64,000 nt of DNA. Source: Eupeodes corollae. Taxonomy: Eukaryota; Arthropoda; Insecta; Diptera; Syrphidae. The DNA lies in the NCBI RefSeq assembly GCF_945859685.1, contig NC_079148.1, forward strand, positions 120,200,589 through 120,264,588. Direction: 5' to 3'. Below, one piece after another: positions 1-11,891 of the stretch. The notes beneath the pieces were generated by a model. It was not told the origin of the DNA. It searched no databases and was given only the letters and a program-made list of their open reading frames with translations. Within the stretch, counting starts at the first letter, position 1. Every line of letters starts with the position of its first letter. The position numbers were made by a program, and so were the translations under genes.

Positions 1-1080
1 TTTTTAACAATTTGGGTGAATTTGGGTATAAGGGTATCAACATAAAGTTAAGAAATGATCAAATACATTAGTATGAGGGTAAAATAATACCCAAATACCT
101 TTCTAAAATACCCAATTGCTGGTTAAACCTCGACAACCAAATAGTCAGGAATTTTAGGTAAAAAATACTTATTTAAATTTGTATGCTCTCAGTTTTGTTC
201 TTTTTTGTTTTCTTATTTAAACAAAAGTAGGGAACATTAGTGTATTTGTGTTTTCATTTACGCACCGTTGATAACTTCTGTTCGCTTACGTATGTTTTCC
301 CTTAACTAAGCAGGTCAATAGTACAAAAATACAAGCAACAAAAAAATGTTAAATTAAGGTCAGTTGTAGGTATGTAAAGTTATACCAATTAACACATGTA
401 ATTCACGCAAAAAATTTTGATTTTTTATTTATTTTAGCCTACGCAAAATTTTTCTGTTAAGCATTGAAGATTGTGTAGGTAAATGGTGCGGAAGTAAAGT
501 ACAAGTTTAAGCTTACATATTTTTTTTTTAATTTTAGGCGAAAAAAATGTAGCAGTTTATGAAGCAATACAGTTCTTAGGGTACAATTTTGTAATGTTTT
601 AAAGTGTATTGCACTTTTTACAAGTTTATTCTGGATTTTAATTGTTTGACTATCTGGAGCAGTGCGTCGTTACTTATGAAAAATTCTCAAGAGTTTGCAC
701 TTATCTTTTTTTGTTCTAAAAATAGTTATTAATAATTTATTGTTATGCAGGAAAATTATTCCAATTTAATAGTTCAAAAGTTTTTATAGTAAGTATAATG
801 TTTGAACCTTAAATTGATCTTATTTTCCGAATGATTATTACATTACTTGCTCATTTTTATTAAAAACATCTAATCTGAAATAAAACAAACAGTACTGGCA
901 GTCTTTTTTATAAACATGCAACTGAAGCCTTTAAAATTAGAAACCATAGTCTTGTTTCATTTAAGAGTTGCATCAGATATCAACATACATTTATGATTTC
1001 TTGAGAATATCCTAAGATATTAAGTTTTTTACTAGGGATCTTCTGAAAATTCCTGATGATGTATTCTAAATTTTTGGAGC
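1..1080. other. AT-rich unassigned stretch
   Basis: I see no coding region, structured RNA or repeat terminus here. The DNA is very AT-rich with short homopolymer runs. Some of the right part may be undetectably decayed 5' sequence of the LINE remnant that starts near 1080, but nothing recognisable is left of it. Confidence 0.6.
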
Positions 1081-2800
1081 CATCTAGGGCCTCTGTATGG
1101 GATGGGATTAGAGTTTTCGGATGTTCCAGAAGGCTGCATTTTGAGCCCAATAATGTTTGCTTTGTTTATCGACGAAATCTGTGATGAACTTCCAGGAGGA
1201 ATACTCTTTGCCGATATCCAAGTGAAAGTTTTTCTATACGCGGACGATTTAGTTGTACTAGCTGAAAATTCTTTCACTCTGCAGCTACAAATAAACAGAT
1301 TGAAATTCCTTCTGCGAGAGGTGGGGCCTGCATGTTAACACGAAAATAATAATTTTTGAAGCGCCGGAAGAGAATTGGTCACTCAATAATGAACTCAATA
1401 ATATTGAAGTAGTACCAGAGTTTAAATATATTGGAGTTTTGCTTACTTATAATTTAAATTTTTCTAAGCATGTTAAACAAAAAAGTAAAGAGGCTAAAAT
1501 TACGTTGAGTTTATAATGGCCAAGTTTTTTGCCAATCCAAAAATCGATCTTCTATCAAAATATCGGGTTTTCGAAGCAACTGTCAACACTTGCATGTGCT
1601 AGTTGGTGCTCACGTTTTTGGATACTTGGCTTTCGAGCAGTTTGAAGCAATTCAAAGACATTTTTTCAAACGCTTGTTTAAATTACCTAATTCAAAACCA
1701 AATTATGCTATTTACATGGAGTCTGGCGTAACACCAATATATACTCAAAACCTCAAAACGAGCTCAGATTATTTAATAAGAGTGATGAAAGGAGTCTTCA
1801 TAAAACCATCTTGCTAAGACTACTGCAATCTAATGACAGCCCTTTCAAAGAATGGAGGCAGCTAGCTATCTCACATGAAGCTAACTTAACTTTATTGGAG
1901 TTAAATGTCGATGAATGGAGCACTATGTTTGCAAATGTTACTGCTAAAATTGATGAAAGAAATTACAATCACCATCTCTCTAAAGCTTCGTCAACATCCT
2001 CCAGGAACACCTATAGGAACATCAAACACCAATTACCACAAGATACTAACTATTTCAATAATGAATTACCGACCTTAGCTGTAAGTTATATCTTTAGAGC
2101 ACGAGTTGAAATTTTAAATCTTAACTATGTGCCTCATTGTGCTGATCTTACAGAAATTTCTAATTTATGTAACAGAAGAGAAATAGAAGATATACATCAT
2201 TTCATTCGTAGAAATTAAATGGTTCGCTAGGATGGTCTACCCTATATAATTTCTGTAAGCACACCCTACATTTCCGAAATAGTTTCCCAACGTAAAATCT
2301 AATCATTGGGCCAGTTTCCATTATTTAAAACTTTTTAATTTTGTGTTCCAAATCACTTTAAAATCGATTTTTGTTTATGTTTCAAATCATATTAAAATTG
2401 TTATTATTTTTGTGTTTCAAATCATACCAAAATTGTTAATGTTTACCTATCAGGCTACCATGATTTAAAATATTCTAATTTTGTTTTTCAAATCACTTTA
2501 AAATTGTTAACTTTTTATGTTTCAAATGATATCAAAATTATTAATGATTGTTTATCAAGTTTTTTCTATTGCTTAACTAATTTATTTAAGTATACGTATT
2601 GTTATTGTTTTTTTTTAATTTTTAACATTATAAATTAATTATTTAGTTCAATTATTTTACTTTTATATTTTTCTTTTATTATGAAATGTCAAATCAGGTA
2701 GACGGCAGAATTGCCAAGTTATTTTTAAGTAAGAATTATTGTTTAAATTTAATAAGAACAAAATAAAGAATTTATGTATCTATCTCTATCTTTCCTTTTT
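1081..2800 (+). mobile_element. Non-LTR retrotransposon remnant (3' half of RT plus 3' UTR)
   Basis: This is the decayed 3' part of a LINE. Reading rightward, the first frame (about 1102-1338) has the RT block GCILSPIMFALFIDE and then the catalytic-site motif FLYADDLVVLAE. A frameshift near 1325 moves to a frame with WGLHVNTK and FKYIGVLLTYNLNFSKH, the usual RT thumb region. A stop and another shift near 1517 continue as MAKFFANPKIDLLSKYRVFEA. Two later frames (1590-1817 and 1811-2218) carry FFKRLFKLPNSKPNYAIYME and a C-terminal part ending LCNRREIEDIHHFI, as in C-terminal regions of insect LINEs. The following 600 bp is an AT-rich tail with internal repeats and an AAATAAAG/TATCTATCT-like end near 2765-2790. 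The endonuclease and 5' RT are absent. At least three frame breaks make it a pseudogene. The clade cannot be fixed by eye. Confidence 0.85.
2325..2545 (+). repeat. Degenerate tandem repeat in LINE 3' UTR
   Basis: Four to five imperfect copies of a unit containing TGTTTCAAATCA and a following AAAATTGTTA lie in series, spaced about 45-65 bp, two of them as the variant CAAATCACTTTAAAAT. They sit just downstream of the broken LINE reading frame and probably belong to its 3' untranslated region. Confidence 0.6.
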
Positions 2801-3559
2801 CAATACAATTTCTAAGCAAACTTTCAGATCACTTAATTTTTTCAATTTCTTAAAAAACTACAGCAGTTTTACTTAACATCTGATATTAGATTAATGTGGT
2901 TCAGTGTTTTCGAAGCATTTGATATTGAATTAGGTCCATATAGAAGTTTTATTTGCTGTTTAAACCAGAACAAGCGGTTAGACATTTACCGACGGTATTT
3001 TCATGTACCTTGCAACTAAATTTTTTGTTAACAAATTAATAGATTTTTATTAAGGTTTCTTGTCCTAATGCTGGGGACTGGAATATATGTAATTTGTTTG
3101 GGTCATGAATTGTGGAGAATCAAACAAAACTAGTGTGAATATCTTTTTGTAAAAAAGGAAAACGAAAATGAGCCTTTTGTTAAAAATTAAAGACAACATT
3201 AAAATTAAGTGTGAATTTTTCATCTCTTTTTTGAGTCTTACAAGAAATATCTTACCAGGGAAAATTTAATTTCAGTATTTTCTCCATTCGTTCCATTACT
3301 GATCTTCGATAACTTTTTTCACGACTGAAAAGGATTATTTTTTTGGAGACTGTTCGATATACATTAGGCATGTAATCTTATTTCTAATTGAAAGTGGAAT
3401 TTCGTTCAAATGAAACTTATAAAAGGTACGTGCGTTGATTTTAAAATTCCGAGCGATACAATAAATAAGATTGATATGAACAGTGTATGATTTTTACGAA
3501 TCGCTTTTGTTATCTATTATGAAGTCTAGTCAATTTCGAATTTCTCCACTATAATTTAA
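2801..3559. other. AT-rich unassigned stretch
   Basis: No ORF with recognisable content and no repeat terminus seen. It lies between the LINE tail and the Harbinger element. Confidence 0.55.
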
Positions 3560-3562
3560 TAA

Positions 3563-4311
3563 GGCCGTGTTTCCATTTGCAAAAGAAAAATTCTGCAATA
3601 AATGTCCGATAGTCTGTCCGACAGTGAATTGCAAGTGGAAACTACCAAGCAAGTTCTATCGCGACAGTACTTTCATAGCTTCTTGCGAGTTTTTGCAAGT
3701 GCAATTAATTGCTAGTTTAAACACTATCGACTTGCGACAGTTCTTGCAACTTATCGAAACAGTTTCGTATAACTCGCGCAAGTGGCTGGTTGACGTTTTC
3801 TTTATACAAAATGAGTAAAATAAAAGGTCAACAGGAGTCTTTCCTTCGGTGATATTGACTGACGGAATCGAGTGTCTTGTTTTTTTATAATAGGAATAGG
3901 ACCCTCTTTCAATATCAAAACTTCCAAATCAATTGCGGCCATGCGAGTGAAATTGAAGCATCTTCTATATTTAGTTCGTTTAATAAATTATAGATTGCAC
4001 CAGCTTACCGTCTTCTCAAAATCCAATATCGAACCCAAGTTGATCTTTTTTTCTTTTTTAATAATAAAATTATCATCGCAGCTGCTAATCGTTGACGTTT
4101 TCTCGCCATGACTTCACAATTTTAAGTAAACAACCAGATTTCTTGAATCTTGAGACATTAATTGCTCTCCAGGTGTAAATACATTAGCAAAAAATTGCGA
4201 CAGTATGATGCGCTAGCTTCTTGCAAGACATTTAATGCAGAAGAAATTGCAAGAATTCACATGACAATGTAAACGCGTCTTCGGGGAGTTAACTTGCAAA
4301 TGGAGACTGCC
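3563..4311 (-). mobile_element. PIF/Harbinger deletion derivative with TAA target duplication
   Basis: The ends are imperfect inverted repeats: GGCCGTGTTTCCATTTGCAA at the left, and GGCAGTCTCCATTTGCAA read on the minus strand from the right. Each end is flanked by TAA (3560-3562 and 4312-4314), the 3-bp duplication typical of PIF/Harbinger transposons. The interior has a minus-strand scrap that resembles the N-terminal region of Harbinger transposases (see the pseudogene entry). Most of the transposase, including the DDE region, is missing, so this 749-bp copy is non-autonomous. The interior is also rich in TTGCGACAGT/CTTGCAA-type words that resemble the ends. Assignment to the superfamily rests on TSD length, terminus style and the peptide, all visible here. 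Confidence 0.8.
3802..4050 (-). pseudogene. Harbinger transposase N-terminal remnant
   Basis: Read on the minus strand, the segment from about 4040 gives ILDFEKTVSWCNL, a stop, FIKRTKYRRCFNF, then from 3942 MAAIDLEVLILKEGPIPIIK and TRFRQSISPKERLL, ending at a stop at 3802. The phrase RFR-x-SISPKERL is characteristic of the region before the catalytic domain of PIF/Harbinger transposases, where it is usually followed by a leucine-rich stretch ending in ATGDS. That continuation and all catalytic acidic residues are absent. There is at least one in-frame stop. It lies wholly inside the terminal repeats of the element, so it is the leftover of that element's own gene rather than a host exon. Confidence 0.7.
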
Positions 4312-4335
4312 TAAGGTAACTAAAATACCCTTAAC

Positions 4336-4524
4336 TTATGAAAATAGATAAATATAAGTATCTATCCACACAATAGAAAGCAATGTTTCATACCTACAAA
4401 TAAATATTATAGAATTTCTAAAAAAATGCTTAAGCGGATAACAATTTATAAAAATATAGAAGGGAGATAAAAAGCAACCTTGAGGTATACCAAAAACCTT
4501 CGTTAGCAAAACGTACATAGGCAA
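4336..4524 (-). pseudogene. Non-LTR reverse transcriptase fragment
   Basis: A 62-codon minus-strand reading frame contains FGIPQGCFLSPFYIFIN, which matches the GIPQGSVLSPLLF-type block of LINE reverse transcriptases. It is followed, at the right spacing, by a string ending IIFICRYETLLSIVW. This string sits where the catalytic FADDTTLL box is expected, but the two aspartates are gone. No other RT blocks are readable. It is a very short dead fragment, unrelated in orientation to the LINE at 1.1 kb. A chance resemblance is possible because only about 40 residues align. Confidence 0.5.
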
Positions 4525-4817
4525 TGTATATCTATTATTTTCATGTTGTCATAGTTTATTGTTGATTAAAAACAATCTGTAAGACACGCATAGACATACT
4601 GCTTACTAAGTATAAAAATAATTTTTTGTAGAAATTGCAAATATCAAATTCTAAGAATTGTTTGTACTTTTGTGCATAGAAAAACATGAAGATATGTTCA
4701 TAAGAACGAGTTATAAGAAGAATGCCAACACTATAGATATTAAATCTTATTTCAACTCCCATGTTTAAGATTAAAAAAAATCATGGATTAAACATTTCTT
4801 GGATTGGACATGGTTTG

Positions 4818-5428
4818 TTACTGAGGATCTTTGCGTTATCATTGCATTATTGCAATCGAAATAAACACTGAAGAAATGGCAGTGATTGTCGCTCGCAATG
4901 TTCCACTAATTAATGAAGAACAAAGAACAATTTATGACCACATCATGTTGGCAGTTTTTGCAGAACAAGGTGGAATCTATTTTTTGGACGCAAAAGGTGA
5001 AAATGGCAAAACACTAATTATTTCGGTAATTCTTGCTAAAATACGATCAAATAAAGGTATCGCAGTGGATGTTGCATCTTCTGAGATTGCGGCAACTTTA
5101 TAAGATGAAAGCAGAACAGTTCATTCAGTATTTAAACTGCCACTAAATATTCAAAGTACATGGCCACAGTGCTGAAAGTGTTAAATTATCGTATCGGATG
5201 AATGCACTACGGCACACAAACATTCACTTGAGGCGTTGAACAGGAAACTGAAAGATATAAAAAACAACGACATACTATTTGGCGGCACCCTATTACTCTT
5301 TAAAGGTGATTTCATGCAAACACTTCCCGTTATTCTGCGTTCAACGTACGCTGATGAGATCAACGCGTGCTTAAAATCATCTCTAGAAATTATTTTTATT
5401 ACAAAACAACGTGTGTCGGGTCAGCTAG
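4818..5428 (+). pseudogene. Helitron Pif1-like helicase fragment joined to the Helitron 3' end
   Basis: The frame carries EDLCVIIA, then NEEQRTIYDHIMLAV, GGIYFLDAKGENGKTLI (a Walker A motif whose usual GGTGKT has become GENGKT) and VDVASSEIAATL. After a stop at 5101 and a frame disturbance it continues as SDECTTAHKHSLEALNRKL (Walker B region) and FGGTLLLFKGDFMQTLPVI, then NACLKSS. At that point the helicase stops and the sequence jumps to a Helitron 3' terminus ending GGGTCAGCTAG at 5428, followed by T. The C-terminal half of the helicase has therefore been deleted, as has the Rep nuclease part upstream. The same helicase and the same terminus occur at 60.8-64 kb on the other strand. It is non-functional: mutated P-loop, stops and deletions. 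Confidence 0.88.
5384..5428 (+). repeat. Helitron 3' terminus (CTAG end, AT target)
   Basis: The last 45 bp before position 5429 end in CTAG and are followed by T, as expected for Helitrons inserting between A and T. A short potential stem, ACA...TGT, lies around AAACAACG just upstream. The terminus matches the minus-strand end at 60811 almost base for base, so both come from one Helitron family. Confidence 0.75.
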
Positions 5429-7760
5429 TAAGTAAATACATAGGTAGACTTTTAGTTATTTTATTTTAAATAAATCAAGCCTTTAAAATACTTTAAAACT
5501 ATTGAAATATTAAAGATTTTATAACGTCTATCATAAGCTTGTCATTAAAAAGTTAAGTTAAGCTAAGTTACTTTGTTGCATCCATAAAAACGATCTTCTA
5601 TTTCGGACCCTAAACATTATGCCATAGTCTGATTTTCTGTTCCAAATATTAAATTGTAAATCAGGACTAAAGAAGGGAAAGACATAAAGTTAAATTGCAA
5701 ACTTAATTGTCAGCTTGCAAAAACCTTAAGAGAAAATCAAATTTTCTTAATTTAAGTACAAATGTTAAATACTGTTGAAAACAGTAATAGTAATTTACCG
5801 TTATACCTAGAAGACACAAATGTTTACGATAAGTGGATCACAAATAAGTTAATTCTAATCTCACGTGAATGCCATTCTTTTCACTATTTTTACACCCGTA
5901 ACGTCGCAATTACTATTAAATCTCATGATACATCCATGCATCGCCTAAAGGTATGTTTATGCCTTAAAATATGCTCGCAAATTACAGATCAATTTACATG
6001 ATCAAGCCATAAATTGTAAATTATTACTACTTGCCTGTCATGTTAATCATGCGTAAGTACCTAACCAGTTAACACAGCTTTAAACCAAGTAATTTAATAG
6101 TTACGTTACACTTATTATAAATAAGTACAACATGTAAATAAAATCTTAAAACAAAAAATAATAAGTCGGTTTTAAAATATTTAGCTAAACTTACCTTGTA
6201 GAGGATCTTGAAGTGAAATATTATTATCCAAATTTGATATAGGTATAAATCGCCTATAAATAAGTCAACAACATAATTAAATATGTTCACTTATTCACTT
6301 AAATTTTGCTTTCACCAAGAAAATTTCACACGTGAGACACTTTAAACTTTGCAAAATTTTTAAAACACAAAAAGTTAAAAATTAAATTAAAAAACTTTTT
6401 TTTTTCAGAAGAAGTTTCTTTCAATAAAATCTTCTTAAGTTGCTTTTTGACGGATTTCACTAAAACTTTAATTTTTATTTATTAGAGTTAATAATATCCA
6501 TTTGCTGTATAAAAAATATCACACTATATTTTATTTTATGTATAATTTAGTTTTTTGTTTAAGCTTTTATTCGATTGAGTTTAGTAAAAAATATTTTTAC
6601 ATTCAAATAGAGTATGAGTTTTTTTTATTTGTATTAATAAATTGGCTATCTATTATTTTTGTATTAAAGTTTATTATTCACTATTTAAAAAGATTTAAAT
6701 ATTTTTTTTTTTTAAATTGGCAAGCGATTTTTTACTATAGTTAAGTATTGTTAAAAATATTTTTTTATCGATTAAGACACTTTAATTGCGGCATTCACTT
6801 TGTTTTTAATATTTTTTTTCTTAGTTGTTATTGTAGGCATTTATTTATATTTAAGAAAAAATGTATATATTGCTTAGTTAAGTTTTGTAATAATTTGTTG
6901 TTGTTTGTATAAAAATACGGTTTGTTAATTTGAAGTAGTTTTCTTTTTTAAAAAGTTACGTTTTATTAATTTATTATGTAAAAAGGTACACTTTTGTAGT
7001 AAAAAAACACAAAACAAAACAAAATTGTTTGTTAAGTTTTTTAAATATTTATGTTTGTAGATTTTTATTTAAGAAGACAAATTGGAGAGCAGAGATTTCT
7101 TTAAAAATTCAGCACAAAGCGATTGTTATAAAAATTGGTTAAAATGTTTGATTTCTTTTTTTTTGTTTTTGTTTGGTAAATTCTTATTTGAAGAGAAAAG
7201 CCGAAGGCAGATTGATTGTTGTTAAGAATGGAGAGAATAAAATTATATATCTTAGATTTTGTATTAGAGGATTTTGTTTATAATAAATTTTGTTGCATTA
7301 TAGGAAAAAATTTGTAGGTTTAAGTATAATTAATTATCCTTGATGGTGATTTTATATGAAACAATAAAATGACGTGTTGTCGCGACGACCGACGGTTTGA
7401 GACAAAACAAAATAATTTCCTTGTCGTAAGAGAGTGTGACTACCAGATGATGATCTCCAGTACCAAAAGTTATCGTGCTGTGGTATCGAGTGTTTTTTTT
7501 AATCCTTTCACATTAATTCACTTTGGAGAGTTACACTATCCATGCTATTCATAGAATATAGGGTATATGCACTTTTATTTTGATAATACAACATTTGATA
7601 GGTTGTTGTTTGGTTGGTAGGTATCAAGCGGCGTAGGTGGTGATGGTGTGATTGTCAATAAAAAAATAAACAAACCATTTTAAACCGATATGACAAATCA
7701 AATAATATCCAGTTACATTCACATTTATTTAGTTAGGTACAAAACAGAAGAACACTAAAC
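5429..7760. other. AT-rich unassigned stretch
   Basis: No coding region is supportable. The part from about 6380 to 7330 is extremely T-rich, with many runs of five or more T or A. Apparent ORFs here (for example 5762-6001 and 6502-6744) are composed of F, I, L, Y and K codons expected from AT-rich DNA. Confidence 0.6.
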
Positions 7761-8107
7761 TGTCGTCTACTGTTAACAAAATGTGCAAAAAAAACGTTTC
7801 TTTTTTTCTTGTAAGTTTATTAAATTTCGTTTCACTGACCCGATCGGCTCTGACGTTGAACCGACACTACCCTACGAGATACTGGCAACGGATTCTTGTC
7901 TTTCCATGCAACAGAGCTGAAGCTGAGCTCAAAACTCCAACATAGTTGTCTCGTTTTGATGCATTTGTTAGAAGAGAGCTCGTTGCCAACACACAACGAG
8001 AACAAGGCACATGGATAATGTTTGATGGTGTTTGTATTTTGTGTGGAGGAATTTTTCTTTCGTTTTTTGTTTTGTTTTTGTTCTGTATTTTGTTAGTAAT
8101 GTAACAT

Positions 8108-8130
8108 GGAGAGAGTGAGAGAGAGAGAGG
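8108..8130. repeat. GA-rich simple repeat
   Basis: A 23-bp GAGA tract interrupted by one GTGAG. In flies such tracts bind GAGA factor; here that is only a possibility. Confidence 0.7.
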
Positions 8131-8155
8131 CGCCAGAGTTTACAGTTAGTGTATT

Positions 8156-8178
8156 TGTATTGTGTTGTGTTGTGTTGT
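8156..8178. repeat. TGTGT/TTGTG simple repeat
   Basis: About four copies of a 5-bp TTGTG unit next to the GA tract. Confidence 0.7.
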
Positions 8179-8450
8179 ACACAAACGAACGCCTCTCACT
8201 GTCTCACTTCGTGTGTTTTTTATTTTGTTTGGGGTGGTCATTTTAGGGTGATGCGATGGTGTAGTGTTGGTTTTAGTGAGGATTGAGGATTAGAAAAACG
8301 TGTTTTTCTTTCATCGTGTCGTGTGTCGCTCACGTCGTCGGGTATGCAGTGCGACTGGCTGTGCAGAGTGCAGATGCAATAATAATTTTTGCATTATTTT
8401 CAGTTGTTGTTGTTTTGTTTGTGTTTATCATCACAAGCGAATAAAATTTA

Positions 8451-10903
8451 CAATTGCATGATCGAATTGGAGATTTAAATAATGTTGGAAAATGACATTT
8501 TGATTGACACGGGCGGGGGCTGCATAAAATAGATAGGTAACTTGCTTGTTACGTAGGAGATACTTTTTTCAATTAAATTTTGTGCAGACTGGTAGGAGTA
8601 TTACAGTAGCTTTAGGTGTGATTAATTTTTAAACTATAATGATCGACAGATATCAAATATTTTAGATATTATTCAATCGAAAACTAAAAAAGGATTATAC
8701 ATATTTAAATATATCTTTAGTATGAAGTACAAATAAATAGATACATAGGTATAATAATAATTAAGGGAAATTTGAATGAATCTAAACCCACAAGCGAGAA
8801 TATCTATATTAGGGAGAGATGCGAAGTTTTGTGTACAGCTGTAGGTATCGACGCAATAATGTATTAAAACTTATCCAGATTCAATTCAGAAACACATTTC
8901 TTCTTGAGTTGCGTAAATGTTGACTTTTGTTGCCGCCAGGCGTTTTGATTTACCTAGATAGGTATCCTGGATTTTAAACAAAAAGGTAACCACAACTGCC
9001 CTGAAAAGTTTTTTTCCGAATTTTTAGACTTAAACTCAAATCAATAGAAGGAAAAATATCTTATTTTTACTTGCAAAATAATCCTCGGTTTAACCTTTGT
9101 GAATTGTCTCAAATGCATATGTATCTAATCTACATATATGTGTATAGTATTTTCAGCCTGACAGCTGTCATACAAATTTATTCTAATTATAAATTTGTGC
9201 CGCGTCTCGGATTTAGAAGGAAACGCTTATAAAAACACTCATTTACCGGGTAGCATTTTAATTTCTAGATAGGTACCTTTTAATCCATTCATTGGAATTG
9301 ATAAAAATTGTATTTATTTTTGCATACCTACCTAACCTACATAACCAATTTGTATGTATTACTTAACCTCTATGGCTAGTTATGCCAAAATTATATGCAT
9401 CTTAACATTTTTCCATTTGTAGGCAAAATCTAGAAGTTCTTATAAAGATACAAACATTTTTAAATAATATTTTTTTTACAGGTTAGGACAAAAATGTCGG
9501 GAAATATTTTTCTTCTCCAATAAAATAAAATAGATTCTATAGATAAATGTTTATGTATTTTATCAAAGAATTGTCATATGCTGAACATCAAGCTCTTATA
9601 AATTACATTTGTGAGATATTTAGTATTCAATAGAATTCTTCATGTTTTCAATTAATTTTTAAATATGCAGAAGTTTGGAATAGGTTATTTCAGGTATCTG
9701 GGTAGTGTTCTGTGGAATTATCCAATTTTCTGTAAATAAAAATGGCAGCATACCACCAGCATAACACGCTTCAGGTTCGTCTGCGTTACGGTAGGACTGC
9801 TTTGAGTTTGCTTTGAATGACATTTCTATATTATTTCATCTCACCAAACAGAAAATATTTTGTTTTTTTTTTGACATTTTTTTACAGCTGTTGAGCTGTA
9901 AAACAAAGCAAATGTTCAGATAATTGAACTAGAGCTTCAGTTTGGAGTCACATTACGTTACATAACGTTCTTTTCCTTACCATTGTTAAACAAAATGTGA
10001 GGTCGAAGGTCCAATTTGATAGCATGCATTGAATTCCTATGGCTGAACTCGTAAACGTCAGGTGAAGCGTGTTTGTGATTCAGCCATTAAGCGTTTCTAT
10101 TTTCAAAAACAAGAACAATAACGAGATGGTTTAGAATTGCAGCAAGGGGCGTGCTCAAAAATGAATTCCGGAATACCTAATGCTCATTACAATTTAATTT
10201 TTCTGCAACTACAGCACGGGCCACATCTATTTTTCCATTTTAAGTACATAATTTATATCATTTTTGGAATTGATTCCAGCCCTATATCTGAAGTTATAAA
10301 TTATGCCGTTGCCATTATTGTACTTATTTATAGACACGGAAAATTTTAGAGCTTACACAATTGAAAGAGAACGTCCTTTTTTCATATTAATTAATTTTAA
10401 TTAATTCTTTTTTTTATATTAATTTAATTTTCAAAAAATTGTTCAACTTCTTTATCTTCGCTATGAAACTATATTGATTAAATAATAAAACTGTTGATAC
10501 AATAATTTCATAAATTAATTGAATGCTTGAAAATTTTGGTAAATTTGTTGAATAGACTGGACCTATAGAAACGGAGATAATAACGAAAAAGTAGTTTTCG
10601 CGACTTTTGGCAATCCAAAACTCATTCTCATTCCACAGTGAAAACCTTATTTTACTCTGCTAAATTTATTAAAGTTTCTCAGCAAAAAATACTACTTTTT
10701 GAAAAACGTTATTTGTTAATTTGCATAGAATTAAAATTTCAATAAACTAATAAGTGTTCTTCAATGGTTCGAGGCAATTGTTACTTTTTGCAGATTTACG
10801 TATATATTTGGTCCAAAACCTATTATTTAAACTTCTCTCGTAGATTTAAAATAAGAAAAATATATCCAATTTTTTGAGTGTATTTCCGACAGGAGATTGG
10901 AAG
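8451..10903. other. AT-rich unassigned stretch
   Basis: No gene or element end recognised. Small palindromes occur, for example ACAGCTGTTGAGCTGT near 9887. The sequence up to 10903 ends in the hAT target duplication. Confidence 0.55.
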
Positions 10904-11883
10904 CAGGCCCGGATTAATAGGGAGGCTAGGGAGACTGCGGCTCGGGCCCGCGGCGCGGAAACGAGAGCCCCATCCCCATCCAAATTAGTTGACCCCACAA
11001 AATTCAAACTCGAACGCTATATACCCAAAAACGTTAAACCCATATAGCCCAACTTTAATCCCATAAACCTTAAACCTTAAACCCACATAGCTCAACTCGC
11101 TAGTATCTCCAAAAAGTCAAACCCACATAGCCTAAGTATTGAATCGTATTTATTGATACAACGTAAGTAAAATTGAACTTTCATTAACCCTTCCGTGTGC
11201 AAAATTTAACTTTACGCGAATTACATCGAGTGTCGATGCTTTAATAAGACTCGAGATGAAAAAAAAAAAAAACAAAAATGCACAAGAGGGTTGAAGCTTA
11301 CACTTACATCACTGATATCTTCAGATTCCTTTGCAAAATTTGGAGTAAACTTACGAACTAGAGCAGCTTATTCAAGTTCAAAAAGAAAAAAGTGAACTTA
11401 TTTCACCATTTAAAATAATTAACTGGATCGTTGAAAAACAAATGATTGACGTTTTTCCAAATGTTTATATAGCCCTTAGTATATTGGTAATTTGTGTTTA
11501 CGATGTTTTATTTGCGAGTGCCCAATGAACACACTCAATTTTTTAAAAACGTTAAAAAGAGCCTCTGGCTCTGATGAATAATTGGCCCCAAGTATCAAAA
11601 ATTAATAATCTTATCGATGGTTGGAGCACTTGGGGGATAGCTTCTTGGATTTTGGATGCGTCAACTCCTCGGCGCATTGTCTCTTAGATCGTGGACTCCT
11701 AGCGCCCTGGGTTATTGGGTTGGCTCGTTTGGGGTTTTGAACGCTTTGGGATATTGGGTTGGCTCGCTTGGGGTTAAGGACGCTTTGGGTTATGAGGGAT
11801 TGGCTTGCTTGGGTCTTATATCTTTTTAGGGGACCTCAAATTTGAAATAGCCCTGGGTCCCTATTTCCTTTAATCCGGGCCTG
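10904..11883. mobile_element. Non-autonomous hAT element with perfect 8-bp TSD
   Basis: The left end CAGGCCCGGATTAA and the right end, read on the other strand, are identical over 14 bp. Both are flanked by the same 8 bp, ATTGGAAG (10896-10903 and 11884-11891). An 8-bp duplication with CAG-starting ends defines a hAT transposon. The 980-bp interior has no readable transposase. It contains ACCCACATAGC-type repeats near the left and GGGTTGGCTCG/CGCTTTGGG repeats near the right. The clean duplication shows that the insertion is complete. Confidence 0.9.
11640..11815. repeat. Minisatellite-like repeat inside hAT element
   Basis: Three imperfect units of about 42-45 bp, each with a TTGGGTTGGCTCG or closely related core followed by a CGCTTTGGG-type word, lie near the right end of the hAT element. 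Subterminal repeats like this may be transposase binding sites. Confidence 0.6.
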
Positions 11884-11891
11884 ATTGGAAG

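Larger units (their letters stand above)
7770..8450. other. Higher-complexity unique DNA, possible regulatory region
   Basis: Base composition changes to a mixed, CpG-containing sequence with CGATCGG, TCGTCGGG and ACACAACGAG-type words, a GAGA tract and a TGTGT/TTGTG tract. Such islands in fly introns are often promoters or enhancers. No start codon-led reading frame, splice pattern or core promoter can be fixed, so this is a pointer only. Confidence 0.3.

Noticed and set aside
1032..1277. 81-codon minus-strand ORF
   Set aside because: Antisense to the LINE reverse transcriptase frame.
5181..5363. 60-codon minus-strand ORF
   Set aside because: Antisense shadow of the Helitron helicase fragment.
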